The notes beneath the pieces were generated by a model. It made no database searches. It was given only the letters and a program-made list of their open reading frames with translations, and had not been told where the DNA came from. Source: Calothrix sp. NIES-4101 (lineage in GTDB: Bacteria > Cyanobacteriota > Cyanobacteriia > Cyanobacteriales > Nostocaceae). From it: 64,000 bases of DNA. Both the position numbers and the translations under genes were made by a program. Positions within the stretch are counted from its first letter, which is position 1; each line of letters starts with the position of its first letter. Location: contig AP018280.1 in NCBI GenBank assembly GCA_004296455.1, positions 2,480,001 to 2,544,000 of the forward strand, read 5' to 3'. Shown here in pieces: positions 35,185 through 46,862 of this stretch.

Positions 35185-36522
35185 ATGTCAAAATATCCAA
35201 CCTTAGCCGAAAAGTGTTTTGTAGTTGTTTCCCTATTCTTTTCCACCAGTGCATTAATCCCAGTTCTCTTAGATAGTCAAGAATCCAGCGCTACAGCCTC
35301 AGACCCCTATAGCCCGATATTGTTTTTGGGGATTTACACTATCACTGGTCTGTTGATTGCACAGCAATGGCAGAGTTTTGTGCAGGTGGCGAGGAAAAAT
35401 ATTTGGATTTGGTTAATTGTAGCAATTGCGATCGCATCTGTCTATTGGACGGTGGCATCAGATATTACATCGCGTCGGAGTATTTTGTTACTGGGGACAA
35501 GTCTATTTGGCACATACATGGCAATGCGCTTTACCCTACGAGAGCAATTACATTTACTCGCCATTGCTTTAGGATTAGTCGCAGTTCTTTCTTTTATATT
35601 TGCGATCGCCTTACCATTTTACGGTGTCATGAGTATCCAGGAAGGAGGTGTTCATGAAGGTGCTTGGCGGGGTGTCATGACCCATAAAAATGTCTTCGGC
35701 AGAGTGATGGTCTTGAGTAATTTAGTATTTCTATTCGTCGCCCTGGGTAAACCCATATCACCAACATCAAAGCAGTCTTGGCAGTGGTTAGCTTGGCTGT
35801 GTTACGGTTTGTCGATCGCATTAATCATCCTTTCGACATCGAAAACGGCAATGATTTCCACTGTTGTGCTGACAGTTGTGCTATTCCTGTATAGGACTTG
35901 GCGGTTGAGTTATTCTCAAGTAATACCCTTAACTATTGTGATTGTCTTGGTTTTGGGAAATGCAGCCATCCTTGTCTTTGATAATATCAATGCCATTTCC
36001 GGCGCTCTGGGACGGGATTTAACCCTGACTGGACGTACTGATATTTGGGCAGTAATGCTGGATAAACTCGCCGAGCGCCCTCTGATTGGTTACGGATTTA
36101 ACGCATTTTGGCGTGATTGGAACAGTCCTGTGACCGCAGAGGTGTGGCGAATTTTGGCATGGGAATGTCCTTATGGTCATAACGGCTTTATGGATTTGCT
36201 GGTGGAGTTGGGAATACCTGCATTAGTTATATTCATGATTAGCTATATTACTGCTATTTTGCGAGGGGTCAGGTTGTTGCAAAATACCCGTAACGTCGAG
36301 GGTATATGGCACTTGATGTTTTTGACTTTTATATTGATTTACAACATTAGCGAAAGCTCTCTATTAGCAACAAATAGCATTTTTTGGATAGTCTACGTAT
36401 CTACAGTGTTTTCGCTGGCTGCCAAGTCCCAACCATCGCCAGTTTATCAATTTGTAACTGCGATCAGTGAAGATGAACGCCTGGAATTAGAAGGAGCAAG
36501 GGATTGGGACTTACGAAATTAA
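35185..36522 (+). CDS. Wzy/O-antigen ligase-type polysaccharide polymerase
   Basis: The 445-residue protein has about ten to twelve membrane helices and the Wzy_C (O-antigen ligase) region. The large periplasmic loop carries GAWRGVMTHKNVFGRVM with the usual basic and histidine residues. The sequence GRTDIWAVMLDKLAERPLIG followed by YGFNAFW and CPYGHNGFMDLLVELGI is typical of the family. It should link repeat units into a polymer on the outer face of the membrane. It heads a rightward group of four genes, and the next gene starts 49 bp after its stop. The family is firm; the polymer is unknown. Confidence 0.88.
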   Translation: MSKYPTLAEKCFVVVSLFFSTSALIPVLLDSQESSATASDPYSPILFLGIYTITGLLIAQQWQSFVQVARKNIWIWLIVAIAIASVYWTVASDITSRRSILLLGTSLFGTYMAMRFTLREQLHLLAIALGLVAVLSFIFAIALPFYGVMSIQEGGVHEGAWRGVMTHKNVFGRVMVLSNLVFLFVALGKPISPTSKQSWQWLAWLCYGLSIALIILSTSKTAMISTVVLTVVLFLYRTWRLSYSQVIPLTIVIVLVLGNAAILVFDNINAISGALGRDLTLTGRTDIWAVMLDKLAERPLIGYGFNAFWRDWNSPVTAEVWRILAWECPYGHNGFMDLLVELGIPALVIFMISYITAILRGVRLLQNTRNVEGIWHLMFLTFILIYNISESSLLATNSIFWIVYVSTVFSLAAKSQPSPVYQFVTAISEDERLELEGARDWDLRN

Positions 36523-36556
36523 AGCAGCAACGATAGTAATTTTGAGACAAATCGAT

Positions 36557-36568
36557 AAGGGAGGGGAG
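36557..36568 (+). promoter_or_regulatory. Strong ribosome-binding site fixing the start at 36572
   Basis: The sequence AAGGGAGGGGAG lies just before the ATG at 36572, a near-perfect Shine-Dalgarno. The alternative TTG start at 36542 has no comparable site. Confidence 0.75.
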
Positions 36569-36571
36569 AAA

Positions 36572-37498
36572 ATGTTAGTTTCTGTTTGTGTTGCCAGTTA
36601 TAAACGTCCAGAAGGCTTAAAGCGTTTGCTTGTGGGACTGAATAAATTAACTTTCAATCAGAGTGAAGTTCCAGAAGTCGAAGTTATTATCATTGATAAC
36701 GATGTTAAAGGCTCTGCTCAGGGGATTTGTCGCGAGATTGAAGCTGATTTTCAGTGGCAACTGAAATATTATGTTGAAGCTCAGCGAGGTATTTCCTTCG
36801 CACGTAATCGGGCGATCGCATCTGTTAGTCAAGATTCTCAGTTTGTTGCATTCATCGATGACGATGAAGTTCCCGAAAACAACTGGTTAGACGAGTTGCT
36901 GTCTGTGCAAAAAGCCTATCAAGCAGATGTTGTTGCTGGACCAGCGATACCAAACTTCATCAAAGATATTCCCCAATGGGTTACCAAAGGTCAATTTTTT
37001 GAGCCACGCCGTTATCCCACTGGTCATCCAATTGAGATTGCATTTGCGGGTAATGTTTTGATTCGTAATGAGATATTGCAAAAAATTGACCCAGTTTTCG
37101 ATGAACGCTTTGCCATCACTGGTGGAGAAGATACTAACCTATTTATGCGGTTGCGTCGTGCTGGGTACAAGTTTGCTTGGGCAAATGATGCGATCGTTCA
37201 CGAATGGATACCTCAAAGCCGTACCAATATTAAATGGGTACTACAACGTGGTTACTTTGGTTGGAGTGTTCATAGCTGGTGTGAATCAGAACTCTACCCA
37301 TCAATTCCCGTGATTGCCCTTCGTATTCTCAAAGGTTTGGCACTAATTATTAAAGGCTTATTTTTGATACCTCCTTCTCTGTTTTTGGGGCAACATGCAT
37401 TGATTAAGGCATTACTGAATATTTTCCGAGGTGCAGGGACTTTTGCAGGTCTGATTGGTATTCGTTATCAAGCCTACAAAGTTACCCACGGAGTATGA
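36572..37498 (+). CDS. Family 2 glycosyltransferase of the exopolysaccharide locus
   Basis: The 308-residue protein has a GT-A fold. MLVSVCVASYKRPEGLKRLL begins the nucleotide-sugar site. RGISFARNRAIA and the metal-binding FIDDDEVPENNWLDELL follow, with ITGGEDTNLFMRLRRAG as the acidic acceptor motif. The C-terminal hydrophobic segments suggest membrane association. The start at 36572 is fixed by a strong ribosome-binding site. It follows the Wzy-type gene by 49 bp and precedes a family 4-type transferase by 18 bp, so these genes form one operon. Sugar and acceptor are unknown. Confidence 0.88.
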   Translation: MLVSVCVASYKRPEGLKRLLVGLNKLTFNQSEVPEVEVIIIDNDVKGSAQGICREIEADFQWQLKYYVEAQRGISFARNRAIASVSQDSQFVAFIDDDEVPENNWLDELLSVQKAYQADVVAGPAIPNFIKDIPQWVTKGQFFEPRRYPTGHPIEIAFAGNVLIRNEILQKIDPVFDERFAITGGEDTNLFMRLRRAGYKFAWANDAIVHEWIPQSRTNIKWVLQRGYFGWSVHSWCESELYPSIPVIALRILKGLALIIKGLFLIPPSLFLGQHALIKALLNIFRGAGTFAGLIGIRYQAYKVTHGV

Positions 37499-37516
37499 AT
37501 ACTGACTGAAAAATTT

Positions 37517-38701
37517 ATGAAAATTCTCTATTTAACTACTGTAATTCCGACTTCTCGAAAAACCGGAGGTGAAATCGCTTCGCAAAATTTTATTGATGCG
37601 CTGAAAAAAAATGGACATGATGTTGTAGTAGTTGCCTATCAACGGCTTGGCGACATTCAACAAGAAAGTAAAAATAAAATTATTGTTGGTAAACGCCATA
37701 TAGAGAGTAATAAATCGCGACTTTATCCACTTTTGTGGATGGGAGATAGTCTGCTGAGAAAATATCCCTATTCTGCGGCTAAATATTATTCACTTAATTA
37801 TGTAAAATCTGTCAAAAAAATTCTTAGTAATGATACTTACGATGCTGTAATTGTAGACCATGCTCAAATTTGCTGGATAGCTGATTTATTGAGCGCAAAA
37901 GTCAAAAAAATTATCTTTATTGCCCATAATATTGAGCATGAAGTTTATTTAGCACAGTGTCAGAATACACATAATCCTCTAACTAAATATATATATCAAC
38001 GCGAAGCTACTCTGATTCAAACTTGTGAAGATTATTTAGCTAGTCTGGCGATACAAGTCTGGACTTTGACTCCGCACGATTCAAAGTATTTTTGGAAACT
38101 TAATCCAAATACACAAGCATTTGATTTACCTTCTAGTTTGAACATTAGATTTAATTCATTGCAACAGCCAGCTTCCAGCAAAAAGTTTGATATTGGGATA
38201 ATCGGTAGCTGGACTTGGAATGCGAATATGTTGGGCTTGAAGTGGTTTTTTCAGCAGGTTTATCCTCACTTACCTAAAAATTTATCGATACATGTAGCAG
38301 GTAAAGGTGCTGAATGGCTGTCTGGAGAGTATGACAATGTTCATTATTGCGGCTTTGTACCCGATGTCCAAGAATTTATGTCACAGGCAAAAGCGATCGC
38401 TATTCCTTCGGTTGCTGGTGGAGGTATCCAAATCAAAACTTTAGATGCGATCGCATCTGGTTTACCGATTGTTGCGACTCCTACTGCATTACGGGGAATT
38501 GTTGAATACCCTTCTTCTGACATTGAAGTTGCAGAACAACCAGATAAATTTGCCTATATTCTGACTGATTTTGTCACAAATACTGATCTTACTGAAAATT
38601 CGCGGATTAGTCTTTTAGAGGAACGGCATAAATGGTTACAATTAAGACAGCAGCAGTTTACAGCAAAGGTTAAAAATGCCATCTATTCTTTGGGGCATTA
38701 G
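37517..38701 (+). CDS. GT-B fold glycosyltransferase (group 1 / family 4-like)
   Basis: The 394-residue protein has the two-domain GT-B layout. The N-terminal acceptor domain starts MKILYLTTVIPTSRKTGGEI, with the glycine-rich loop of the family. The C-terminal donor domain carries GIIGSWTWNANMLGLKWFF, HVAGKGAEWLSGEYDNVHYC, and GFVPDVQEFMSQAKAIAIPS. VAGGGIQIKTLDAIASGLPI holds the site where the usual E-x7-E is replaced by K-x-L-D, as in some relatives. The gene starts 18 bp after the previous stop, indicating operon membership. The family is firm; the substrate is unknown. Confidence 0.86.
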   Translation: MKILYLTTVIPTSRKTGGEIASQNFIDALKKNGHDVVVVAYQRLGDIQQESKNKIIVGKRHIESNKSRLYPLLWMGDSLLRKYPYSAAKYYSLNYVKSVKKILSNDTYDAVIVDHAQICWIADLLSAKVKKIIFIAHNIEHEVYLAQCQNTHNPLTKYIYQREATLIQTCEDYLASLAIQVWTLTPHDSKYFWKLNPNTQAFDLPSSLNIRFNSLQQPASSKKFDIGIIGSWTWNANMLGLKWFFQQVYPHLPKNLSIHVAGKGAEWLSGEYDNVHYCGFVPDVQEFMSQAKAIAIPSVAGGGIQIKTLDAIASGLPIVATPTALRGIVEYPSSDIEVAEQPDKFAYILTDFVTNTDLTENSRISLLEERHKWLQLRQQQFTAKVKNAIYSLGH

Positions 38702-38747
38702 TTAAATTTATTTGATTGCTTAAGAATATTAATTAAGGCTATTGAAA

Positions 38748-39962
38748 ATGTCAGCAACTCATAGTCAAATAATTTTCAATCAACCAGTACATCAACTAAT
38801 AGAAAATAAATATAGTGACAAGAAGCAAACACCACGCATTTTAATTGCATCAATGCGAGAAATGCATTTGGAAGCATTTCGTTCGCCAGAATTTGAGTTT
38901 GAAGACTTAATTTGTCAACTTGATCACGTTGACATGCTTTTACCTCAATTTGATTCCAGTCGTAGTCACACAATGAAAAAACGATTGGCAAATTATCTGG
39001 CTCTGAAAACGAATAGAAAAGAATTTCTGAATTCTGGTTGTATTCCCACAAAAATCTCAAAAACCTACGACCTATTCTTTTTTATCTGCCAAGGCTGTTG
39101 GGATATTACAACAATTAATTCAATTCAAGGATGGCGAAATCAATGCCAAAAATCAGTAGCTTGGGTTGATGAAATCTGGATCAAAGAACTGAGCGATCGC
39201 AAAACAAAACTCTGTATAGAACTTCTCCAAAGTTTTGACTATATTTTCACTCCTCACCAAGAGAGTGCGAAGGCTGTCGCTAATTTAACTAATCGACCTT
39301 GCTATTCACTAGCATATGGGATTGATGCTATCAAATTTTGCCCTTTTCCAAATCCGAAACCCAGAAATATTGACATATATAGTATCGGTAGGCGATCGCC
39401 GATAGTCCACCAATCACTACTCAAATTTGCAGAGGATAAAAACTTACTATATTTGCACGATACCCTTAAAGGTTTGCACATGAATAACTATAAGGAGCAT
39501 CGTCATCTTTATAGTAATTTAACCAAGCGTAGCCGCTATTTTATTTCTAACAAAGCAAAATTTGATACACCTGAACAAACAGATGGACAGGAAGAATTAG
39601 GTTCGCGGTTTTTTGAAGGGGCTGCGAGCGGTACAGTAATGATTGGAATACCTCCAAAGTGTGAAACTTTTACAACACACTTTAACTGGACTGATTCTGT
39701 AATCCCAATTTGCTACGATACCAATAATTTAGGCGAACTCATAACCGAACTTGATCAACAACCCGAAAGACTCGAGCAAATTCGTCAGAATAATGTTGTT
39801 AATTCGCTTTTACGGCATGACTGGGTATACCGTTGGGAACAGATTCTGGAAATAGTGGGAATTGACCCTACACCCCCAATTTTATCCAGAAAAAATCAAT
39901 TACAAAATTTAGCAGAATTAGTGAGTTCTATGAAGTTTTCGCCTGACTTGCAATTAATTTGA
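38748..39962 (+). CDS. CgeB-like GT-B glycosyltransferase
   Basis: The 404-residue protein resembles CgeB/group 1-type glycosyltransferases. The C-terminal donor half contains NIDIYSIGRRSPIVHQSLLK, then a C-terminal segment GSRFFEGAASGTVMIGIPP, with the conserved acidic residue in RFFEGAASG. The N-terminal half is less recognisable and has an aromatic-rich region (YDLFFFICQGCWDITTIN). I use the ATG at 38748; an earlier TTG is possible. It ends the rightward exopolysaccharide operon, followed by a hairpin at 39985-40015. The family call is moderate; the sugar is unknown. Confidence 0.7.
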   Translation: MSATHSQIIFNQPVHQLIENKYSDKKQTPRILIASMREMHLEAFRSPEFEFEDLICQLDHVDMLLPQFDSSRSHTMKKRLANYLALKTNRKEFLNSGCIPTKISKTYDLFFFICQGCWDITTINSIQGWRNQCQKSVAWVDEIWIKELSDRKTKLCIELLQSFDYIFTPHQESAKAVANLTNRPCYSLAYGIDAIKFCPFPNPKPRNIDIYSIGRRSPIVHQSLLKFAEDKNLLYLHDTLKGLHMNNYKEHRHLYSNLTKRSRYFISNKAKFDTPEQTDGQEELGSRFFEGAASGTVMIGIPPKCETFTTHFNWTDSVIPICYDTNNLGELITELDQQPERLEQIRQNNVVNSLLRHDWVYRWEQILEIVGIDPTPPILSRKNQLQNLAELVSSMKFSPDLQLI

Positions 39963-39984
39963 TCTTAATTTGAAATATCTAAAT

Positions 39985-40015
39985 TTAACCCCTTCCAGAC
40001 TCAGGGAGGGGTTAA
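39985..40015 (+). terminator. Hairpin at the end of the exopolysaccharide operon
   Basis: TTAACCCCTTCC at 39985-39996 pairs with GGGAGGGGTTAA at 40004-40015 (one G-T pair) across a seven-base loop. It lies 22 bp past the last stop. No long T-run follows, so it may act as a transcript-stabilising stem or a weak terminator. Confidence 0.55.
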
Positions 40016-40164
40016 AAATATAATCAATTAGAACAAGGACATCAAGCTTTTTAAGCTATCTTTTAATGGCATAATAATTAATATTAATATTAATCTCTAT
40101 TTATACCTGCTTATCTTGAGTAGATTCTGAGAAGCAAGGATAGAAATACTTAATATATATTTAA

Positions 40165-40953
40165 TTAAAATTTGTCTGCCATTTTCCAAAAATTCCGATT
40201 TTGTTTCTTTTTCTTGTTGCTATAAAAATTTAATTTTTGCTGCACAATTAGAAACAAGAAAGGAAGATTTTCTACTAAATATCTTTTCCAAAGCCGCTTT
40301 GGTTCACAATATAATCGAAATAGCCATTCTAGACCAATTTGGCTAATCCATTTAGGCGATCGCTGCAATTTGCCGGCTTCAAAATCGATAGTTGCACCTA
40401 ATGCCATAAATATTTTGATCTTCGGCAATTGTTCTCTATACTTGTATATCCATTTCTCTTGTTTGGGAGCTCCAACTCCAATAACTAAAACTGTAGCATC
40501 GGATTGATTAATCATATTAATTATTTGACGGCATTCCTGTTCGTTATTTTCAAATCCGAAACTGGGAGAATAGGAATCAACAACAATCTTTCTACCAATT
40601 TTATGATTGATTTTTTGTTGTGCTTGCCGAGCAATACCTTCTCTTGCTCCTAAGAGAAATATTTTAATATGTTCGTGATGCTTATGATAGTTACAGAAGG
40701 CTGGCAACAAATCAGAACCTGATATTTTTTCCTTAATAGGAGTACCTAAAAATTTTGCCGCATATAGTAGAATTTGACTATCACAGACTTTGTAATTGCT
40801 GATTCCATAGGCTTGGACAAAATCAGAGTCATTTTGAAGTTTCATCAAATGATCAACATTTGGTGTGAATACTATACCAGATTCTAAATCTGCTAGAAAT
40901 TCTGACTGTGACAAATTATCAATTTCTAGGTTCAGAACTTTAATTTTTTTCAT
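40165..40953 (-). CDS. WecG/TagA/CpsF-family glycosyltransferase
   Basis: This 262-residue GT26 enzyme of the WecG/TagA/CpsF family transfers N-acetylmannosamine-type or related sugars to a lipid-linked acceptor. Family signs are VFTPNVDHLMKLQNDSDF, DSQILLYAAKFLGTPIKEKI, SGSDLLPAFC, FLLGAREGIA, VGAPKQEKWIYKYREQLPKI, and FMALGATIDFEAGKLQRSPK. The C-terminal LEWLFRLYCEPKRLWKRYL is the membrane-docking tail. It is transcribed towards the end of the rightward operon (convergent), so it has its own promoter at about 40960-41100. It closes the polysaccharide block. Confidence 0.92.
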   Translation of the reverse strand: MKKIKVLNLEIDNLSQSEFLADLESGIVFTPNVDHLMKLQNDSDFVQAYGISNYKVCDSQILLYAAKFLGTPIKEKISGSDLLPAFCNYHKHHEHIKIFLLGAREGIARQAQQKINHKIGRKIVVDSYSPSFGFENNEQECRQIINMINQSDATVLVIGVGAPKQEKWIYKYREQLPKIKIFMALGATIDFEAGKLQRSPKWISQIGLEWLFRLYCEPKRLWKRYLVENLPFLFLIVQQKLNFYSNKKKKQNRNFWKMADKF

Positions 40954-42045
40954 AGTACGACCCTGCCAAATGATAACCTAAGTTGAAAATTTTGAAATTA
41001 CTAATTAATGCAAACAGAGAAAATTGAACCATTCTTCCGAGTCTTTAATAGCTACCTTTGAAAATTCAGTGAAGGTATAGAAGTTAACTTAGACAATCGC
41101 TCTAATTTTTTTGATGCTGCGACAAGTATGTAAAGATACTTTAATCTATTTCCATAATTTTATTTTGACTGAATTCATTTGTTTGATTTTGTAGTTTTAG
41201 TACAAATCAATTAAATGCACTAACAATCCAGTCAGATGCGATTAGGAAACAAATAGACAAGGTAGTTAGAGAGATATTTAGGCAATATTCCCCGTGGATA
41301 TGAATATTGCGATCGCTATTTTTTCCTAACCATCACTACATTGCCATTACTAATAGAGAAACTGTAATTTGTACCTCAACATTGTTATATCTAAATGCAA
41401 GTTATCATAATCTGCTGCCAGATCATAGTAGATTCATCGACTTTTCATAAAAAATATATGATATCAAAAATCAATCACGGACGTAATTAACCGGATGGCC
41501 TATTATTGCTATTATTCCCCTAATGACTTCTACTGATAAGTATATGAAAATTAGATAAAGGTTTTATCTAATCTACCCATTCTCACCAAGTTTACATAGC
41601 GACTTATCTAACTGATAGTGGCTTGTTGATATGTAACTATATTGTTCTTTATATGTTTTTAACATCATCAATTAGGTGGATTTCTCTTGAAATCAATTTA
41701 ATAGTTCAATATTTTGATTAACCTGATATTAGACACATCCCCAAATTACGAGAATGGCTGAAATAAACCTCACTATGTGACAAAAGATAAATTTCAGTCT
41801 CTATTTCAATAACCTTCAGAGCCAGTTCCAATCAAAATTACTGTAACCACTCGGAGATATCCATAATATAGACAATTATTTTTGCCAACCGTCTAATCAA
41901 GTAATCATTACAAATGATATTTGTAGCTATTTATCTACGTAACTATCTAATAGCGGATGTGTAAATTGGTTTTTTGTAGTTTAATGTGAGATGTCGCTAA
42001 AAATCCATTTATTTTAGTGTGGCAGTATTTTTTTAAGGAGTGAAT
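40954..42045. other. Gene-free 1.1-kb divergent region
   Basis: It separates the leftward GT26 gene from the rightward barrel-protein gene and is strongly AT-rich. No open frame, tRNA or long hairpin is supported. The right end carries AAGGAG at 42035-42040, the ribosome-binding site of the next gene. Small RNAs cannot be excluded. Confidence 0.4.
42035..42040 (+). promoter_or_regulatory. Ribosome-binding site deciding the GTG start at 42046
   Basis: AAGGAG lies five bases before the GTG at 42046. The earlier GTG at 42040 overlaps this site and is therefore unlikely to be the start. Confidence 0.65.
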
Positions 42046-42738
42046 GTGAACAATATTTTTTCTCGCCATCAAATCTTGAGCTTGCTGGGGTTCGTATCTG
42101 TCGTATTTCTGGGAACCCACTCTTCAGTTGTTGCTCAAACTACAACTATTACTGCTGACGATAACCCTGTGCCTATTCCCGGAAGTGTAGCAACCACTTC
42201 TGCGGCATTTGTTGACAATGAAGCACCTATTGTTGCTAACACAAGCAAGCAAGGGGTTAATAATCAGATTGTACCAAAACAAGTTGCTCAAGCAGATATC
42301 AATCCAGGTCGGGTGACTCGTGGTGGTTCTAGCTATGTTGGCGTTGCTGGCAATATCGGACTTGGTGGTGGAGATTCAGCTTTAGGTGATGGAAACTTTG
42401 CTGTTATGAGTAAAATTGGATTGACAAGAGCCATTTCGGTACGTCCGGCTGCCGTATTTGGTGACAACACAGCAATTCTTATCCCTGTCACCTATGATTT
42501 TTCTGTACAGTCAGCAGAAGACCCATTTACCGAACCATTACCATTTGCGCCCTATGTGGGAGTTGGAGCAGCACTTAAAACGGGTGATGATTCACAAATT
42601 GCTTTTTTGGTATCTGGTGGCGTTGACATACCCCTCAATAGACAATTTACAGCAACTGCTGCTGTTAATGCTGCTTTTTTTGACCAAACAGATGTTGGTT
42701 TGCTGTTAGGAGTTGGCTATAATTTCCAGGGATTCTAG
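42046..42738 (+). CDS. Probable outer-membrane beta-barrel protein with signal peptide
   Basis: The 230-residue protein has an N-terminal signal peptide (hydrophobic core at about residues 9-25) with a likely cut after SVVAQ. A low-complexity, Thr/Val/Pro-rich stretch follows (about 30-85). The C-terminal part (about 85-230) alternates polar and apolar residues with glycines: SSYVGVAGNIGLGGGDSALG, FAPYVGVGAALKTGDDS, and a last strand LLLGVGYNFQGF ending in phenylalanine. This ending is typical of outer-membrane proteins. It resembles the OprF/OmpA-type barrel (PF13505), though no family is certain. The GTG start at 42046 is set by AAGGAG. Confidence 0.75.
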   Translation: MNNIFSRHQILSLLGFVSVVFLGTHSSVVAQTTTITADDNPVPIPGSVATTSAAFVDNEAPIVANTSKQGVNNQIVPKQVAQADINPGRVTRGGSSYVGVAGNIGLGGGDSALGDGNFAVMSKIGLTRAISVRPAAVFGDNTAILIPVTYDFSVQSAEDPFTEPLPFAPYVGVGAALKTGDDSQIAFLVSGGVDIPLNRQFTATAAVNAAFFDQTDVGLLLGVGYNFQGF

Positions 42739-42762
42739 TTATTAATACATAGTTAAAGACAT

Positions 42763-42793
42763 GTAGAGGCGAGATGTTATTTCCCGCCTCTAC
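42763..42793. repeat. GC-rich palindrome after the barrel-protein gene
   Basis: GTAGAGGCG at 42763-42771 pairs perfectly with CGCCTCTAC at 42785-42793. It lies 24 bp past a stop codon and could stabilise or terminate the transcript. The motif resembles the dispersed GTAGAGGCG-type repeats often found in Nostocales genomes. Confidence 0.6.
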
Positions 42794-42834
42794 TACAAAA
42801 AGCTTTATTCTAGTGGAGAAATATGCTTTGAAAA

Positions 42835-42926
42835 CGGAGAGGGAGGGATTCGAACCCTCGGTACGGAGTTACCTGCCGTACAACAGATTAGCAATCTGCC
42901 GCTTTCGACCACTCAGCCACCTCTCC
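42835..42926 (-). tRNA. tRNA-Ser (anticodon GCU)
   Basis: A 92-base class II tRNA on the minus strand. The acceptor stem GGAGAGG pairs with CCTCTCC. The D-arm contains GGCTGAGTGGTCGAAAGC. The anticodon arm reads CAGATTGCTAATCTG, giving anticodon GCU (serine AGC/AGU codons). A long variable arm (TACGGCAGGTAACTCCGTA) is typical of serine tRNAs. The T-arm is GGGTTCGAATCCC. CCA is not encoded. Confidence 0.96.
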
Positions 42927-43035
42927 AGGTGTACAAATAATAAATGTATCTTACTTGTCGGTATATGTCAACTAAATTAATTGGGAAAATTGGGAATTGG
43001 GTATTAGGTATTTTCCCTTTCCCCTTTTCCCTCGA

Positions 43036-45394
<2,359 letters not shown>

Positions 45395-45645
45395 TTACTT
45401 TACTTTCTTCAATATTTCTTAACGGTTTTGCCGTTTTCATTATACGTTGCATTCCGTTACATTTGGAATTTTGTTTTTGGCAATGGGCAAGGAAGAAACG
45501 ATAATTCGTGATATTTGGCTTTGCGTAGAACATAAGAAATATCTTCACTAATAATTGCCGCAAAGTGGCTCCTCTCACCCTTGCATCGCATTTTCAGCAG
45601 ATGAGAGTGCAGTTCACAGGAGTGAAAAACTACATCTTGGTTCAG

Positions 45646-46539
45646 TTAAAGAAATTCTCCTTTGGCAACCATAATTACTTTTCCACCCACATTCACCTCA
45701 ATTGCTTCACTGGTAGATGTTTTGCTGGCTTTTAAGAGTATTAGAGATGGTCTGTTGATTTCATAGCCCTGTTCGACTCGCAAATTAATTTCACTTTTTC
45801 CAAAATATGAATGTTCGACTAAATAACCTGCCAAGCAACCATTCGCACTACCTGTTGCTGGGTCTTCGGGAATACCTAAATAGTGGCAGAATACACGCAC
45901 ATTTAAATCATTCTCTGGATAGTAGGTTTCTGGGCAAAATACGAGGATAGATTTGGCTTCAGTGTCTTGGATCAACTCGTTACATTTATCAAGATTGACT
46001 TTTATCCGCTTTAATGATTCTAAAGTTTTTAAGGGCACAATTATAAATGGTAAACCAGTGGAAACTTCTTGAATTGGATAGTTAGCATCGATTTCATCAG
46101 GCTGCAACTGTAACACTTCTGCGATCGCATCTACAGTCAATTTTTTCCCGAAAACCGGTATTTTTTGCTGCATCCATAAATATTTATTATCACTATTACT
46201 ACCGTCTATTTTCACTGGTATTTGCCCTACCTTAAGATTTAAAATCACCTCTTCGATAGATTGATTAATAATCTCTTGCTGGAGTATATAAGCTGTACCT
46301 AAGGTGGGATGACCTGCAAAGGGTATTTCCTGATAAGGAGTAAATATTTTTACATTATAACCACCCAATTCTACTTGCTCCGATAAGATAAATGTTGTTT
46401 CTGAATAATTAGTTTCCCTGGCGATAGCCTGCATTTGCTCTGGCTTTAGACCTCCTGCGTTGGTGAAGACAGCTAATTGATTACCAGTATATTGAGCTTC
46501 GGCGAAGACATCAACAATGTAATATTTTATTCGTGTCAT
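45646..46539 (-). CDS. PhzF-family isomerase-like protein
   Basis: The 297-residue protein belongs to the PhzF family of diaminopimelate-epimerase-fold isomerases. Signs are YYIVDVFAEAQYTGNQLAVF, LKPEQMQAIARETNYSETTF with the catalytic glutamate, IPFAGHPTLGTAYIL, and HYLGIPEDPATGSANGCLAG near the C-terminus. Members isomerise small hydrophobic acids or unknown metabolites; only some make phenazine, and no phz operon is here, so a phenazine role is unlikely. It is preceded by about 320 bp without a gene. The family is secure; the substrate is unknown. Confidence 0.9.
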   Translation of the reverse strand: MTRIKYYIVDVFAEAQYTGNQLAVFTNAGGLKPEQMQAIARETNYSETTFILSEQVELGGYNVKIFTPYQEIPFAGHPTLGTAYILQQEIINQSIEEVILNLKVGQIPVKIDGSNSDNKYLWMQQKIPVFGKKLTVDAIAEVLQLQPDEIDANYPIQEVSTGLPFIIVPLKTLESLKRIKVNLDKCNELIQDTEAKSILVFCPETYYPENDLNVRVFCHYLGIPEDPATGSANGCLAGYLVEHSYFGKSEINLRVEQGYEINRPSLILLKASKTSTSEAIEVNVGGKVIMVAKGEFL

Positions 46540-46862
46540 TGTAGTAGTTTCAGTATTAAGACTGTTGATATTAAAGTGATTTTTACATATTTTGTGGTTG
46601 AAAAAATTAAATAGATAAAAAATTTAAATAGAAAAATAGCGATTTTCAGGAACAATATCCAAAAGTTTTATTTGCTAGTTTTCTAAGGACAAGATATTAT
46701 GAACTCTGCTGGGGATCATCCCAAATTTTAGTGTTTGGCTAGAGTTTGACTTTGTTTATTCAGATAAAGTGTGTTCTCGTCCAAGTCCAATTTCTAATAT
46801 CCTTTGTCTGGAGTGCATCTGCATCAATTTTAGGTGTGATCGCGCTAAATACTAAATATGCC
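46540..46862. other. Divergent spacer upstream of the RlpA gene
   Basis: Divergent promoters for the PhzF-like and RlpA-like genes should lie here. The right part is formally open in the RlpA frame from a TTG at 46746, but that extension is not protein-like. No special motif is seen. Confidence 0.4.

Noticed and set aside
42774-42980. Plus-strand frame of 68 codons across tRNA-Ser
   Set aside because: It is read antisense through the tRNA gene and has no protein-like features.
45646-46539. Phenazine biosynthesis gene
   Set aside because: The protein is PhzF-like, but no other phenazine gene is nearby and most family members have other or unknown substrates.
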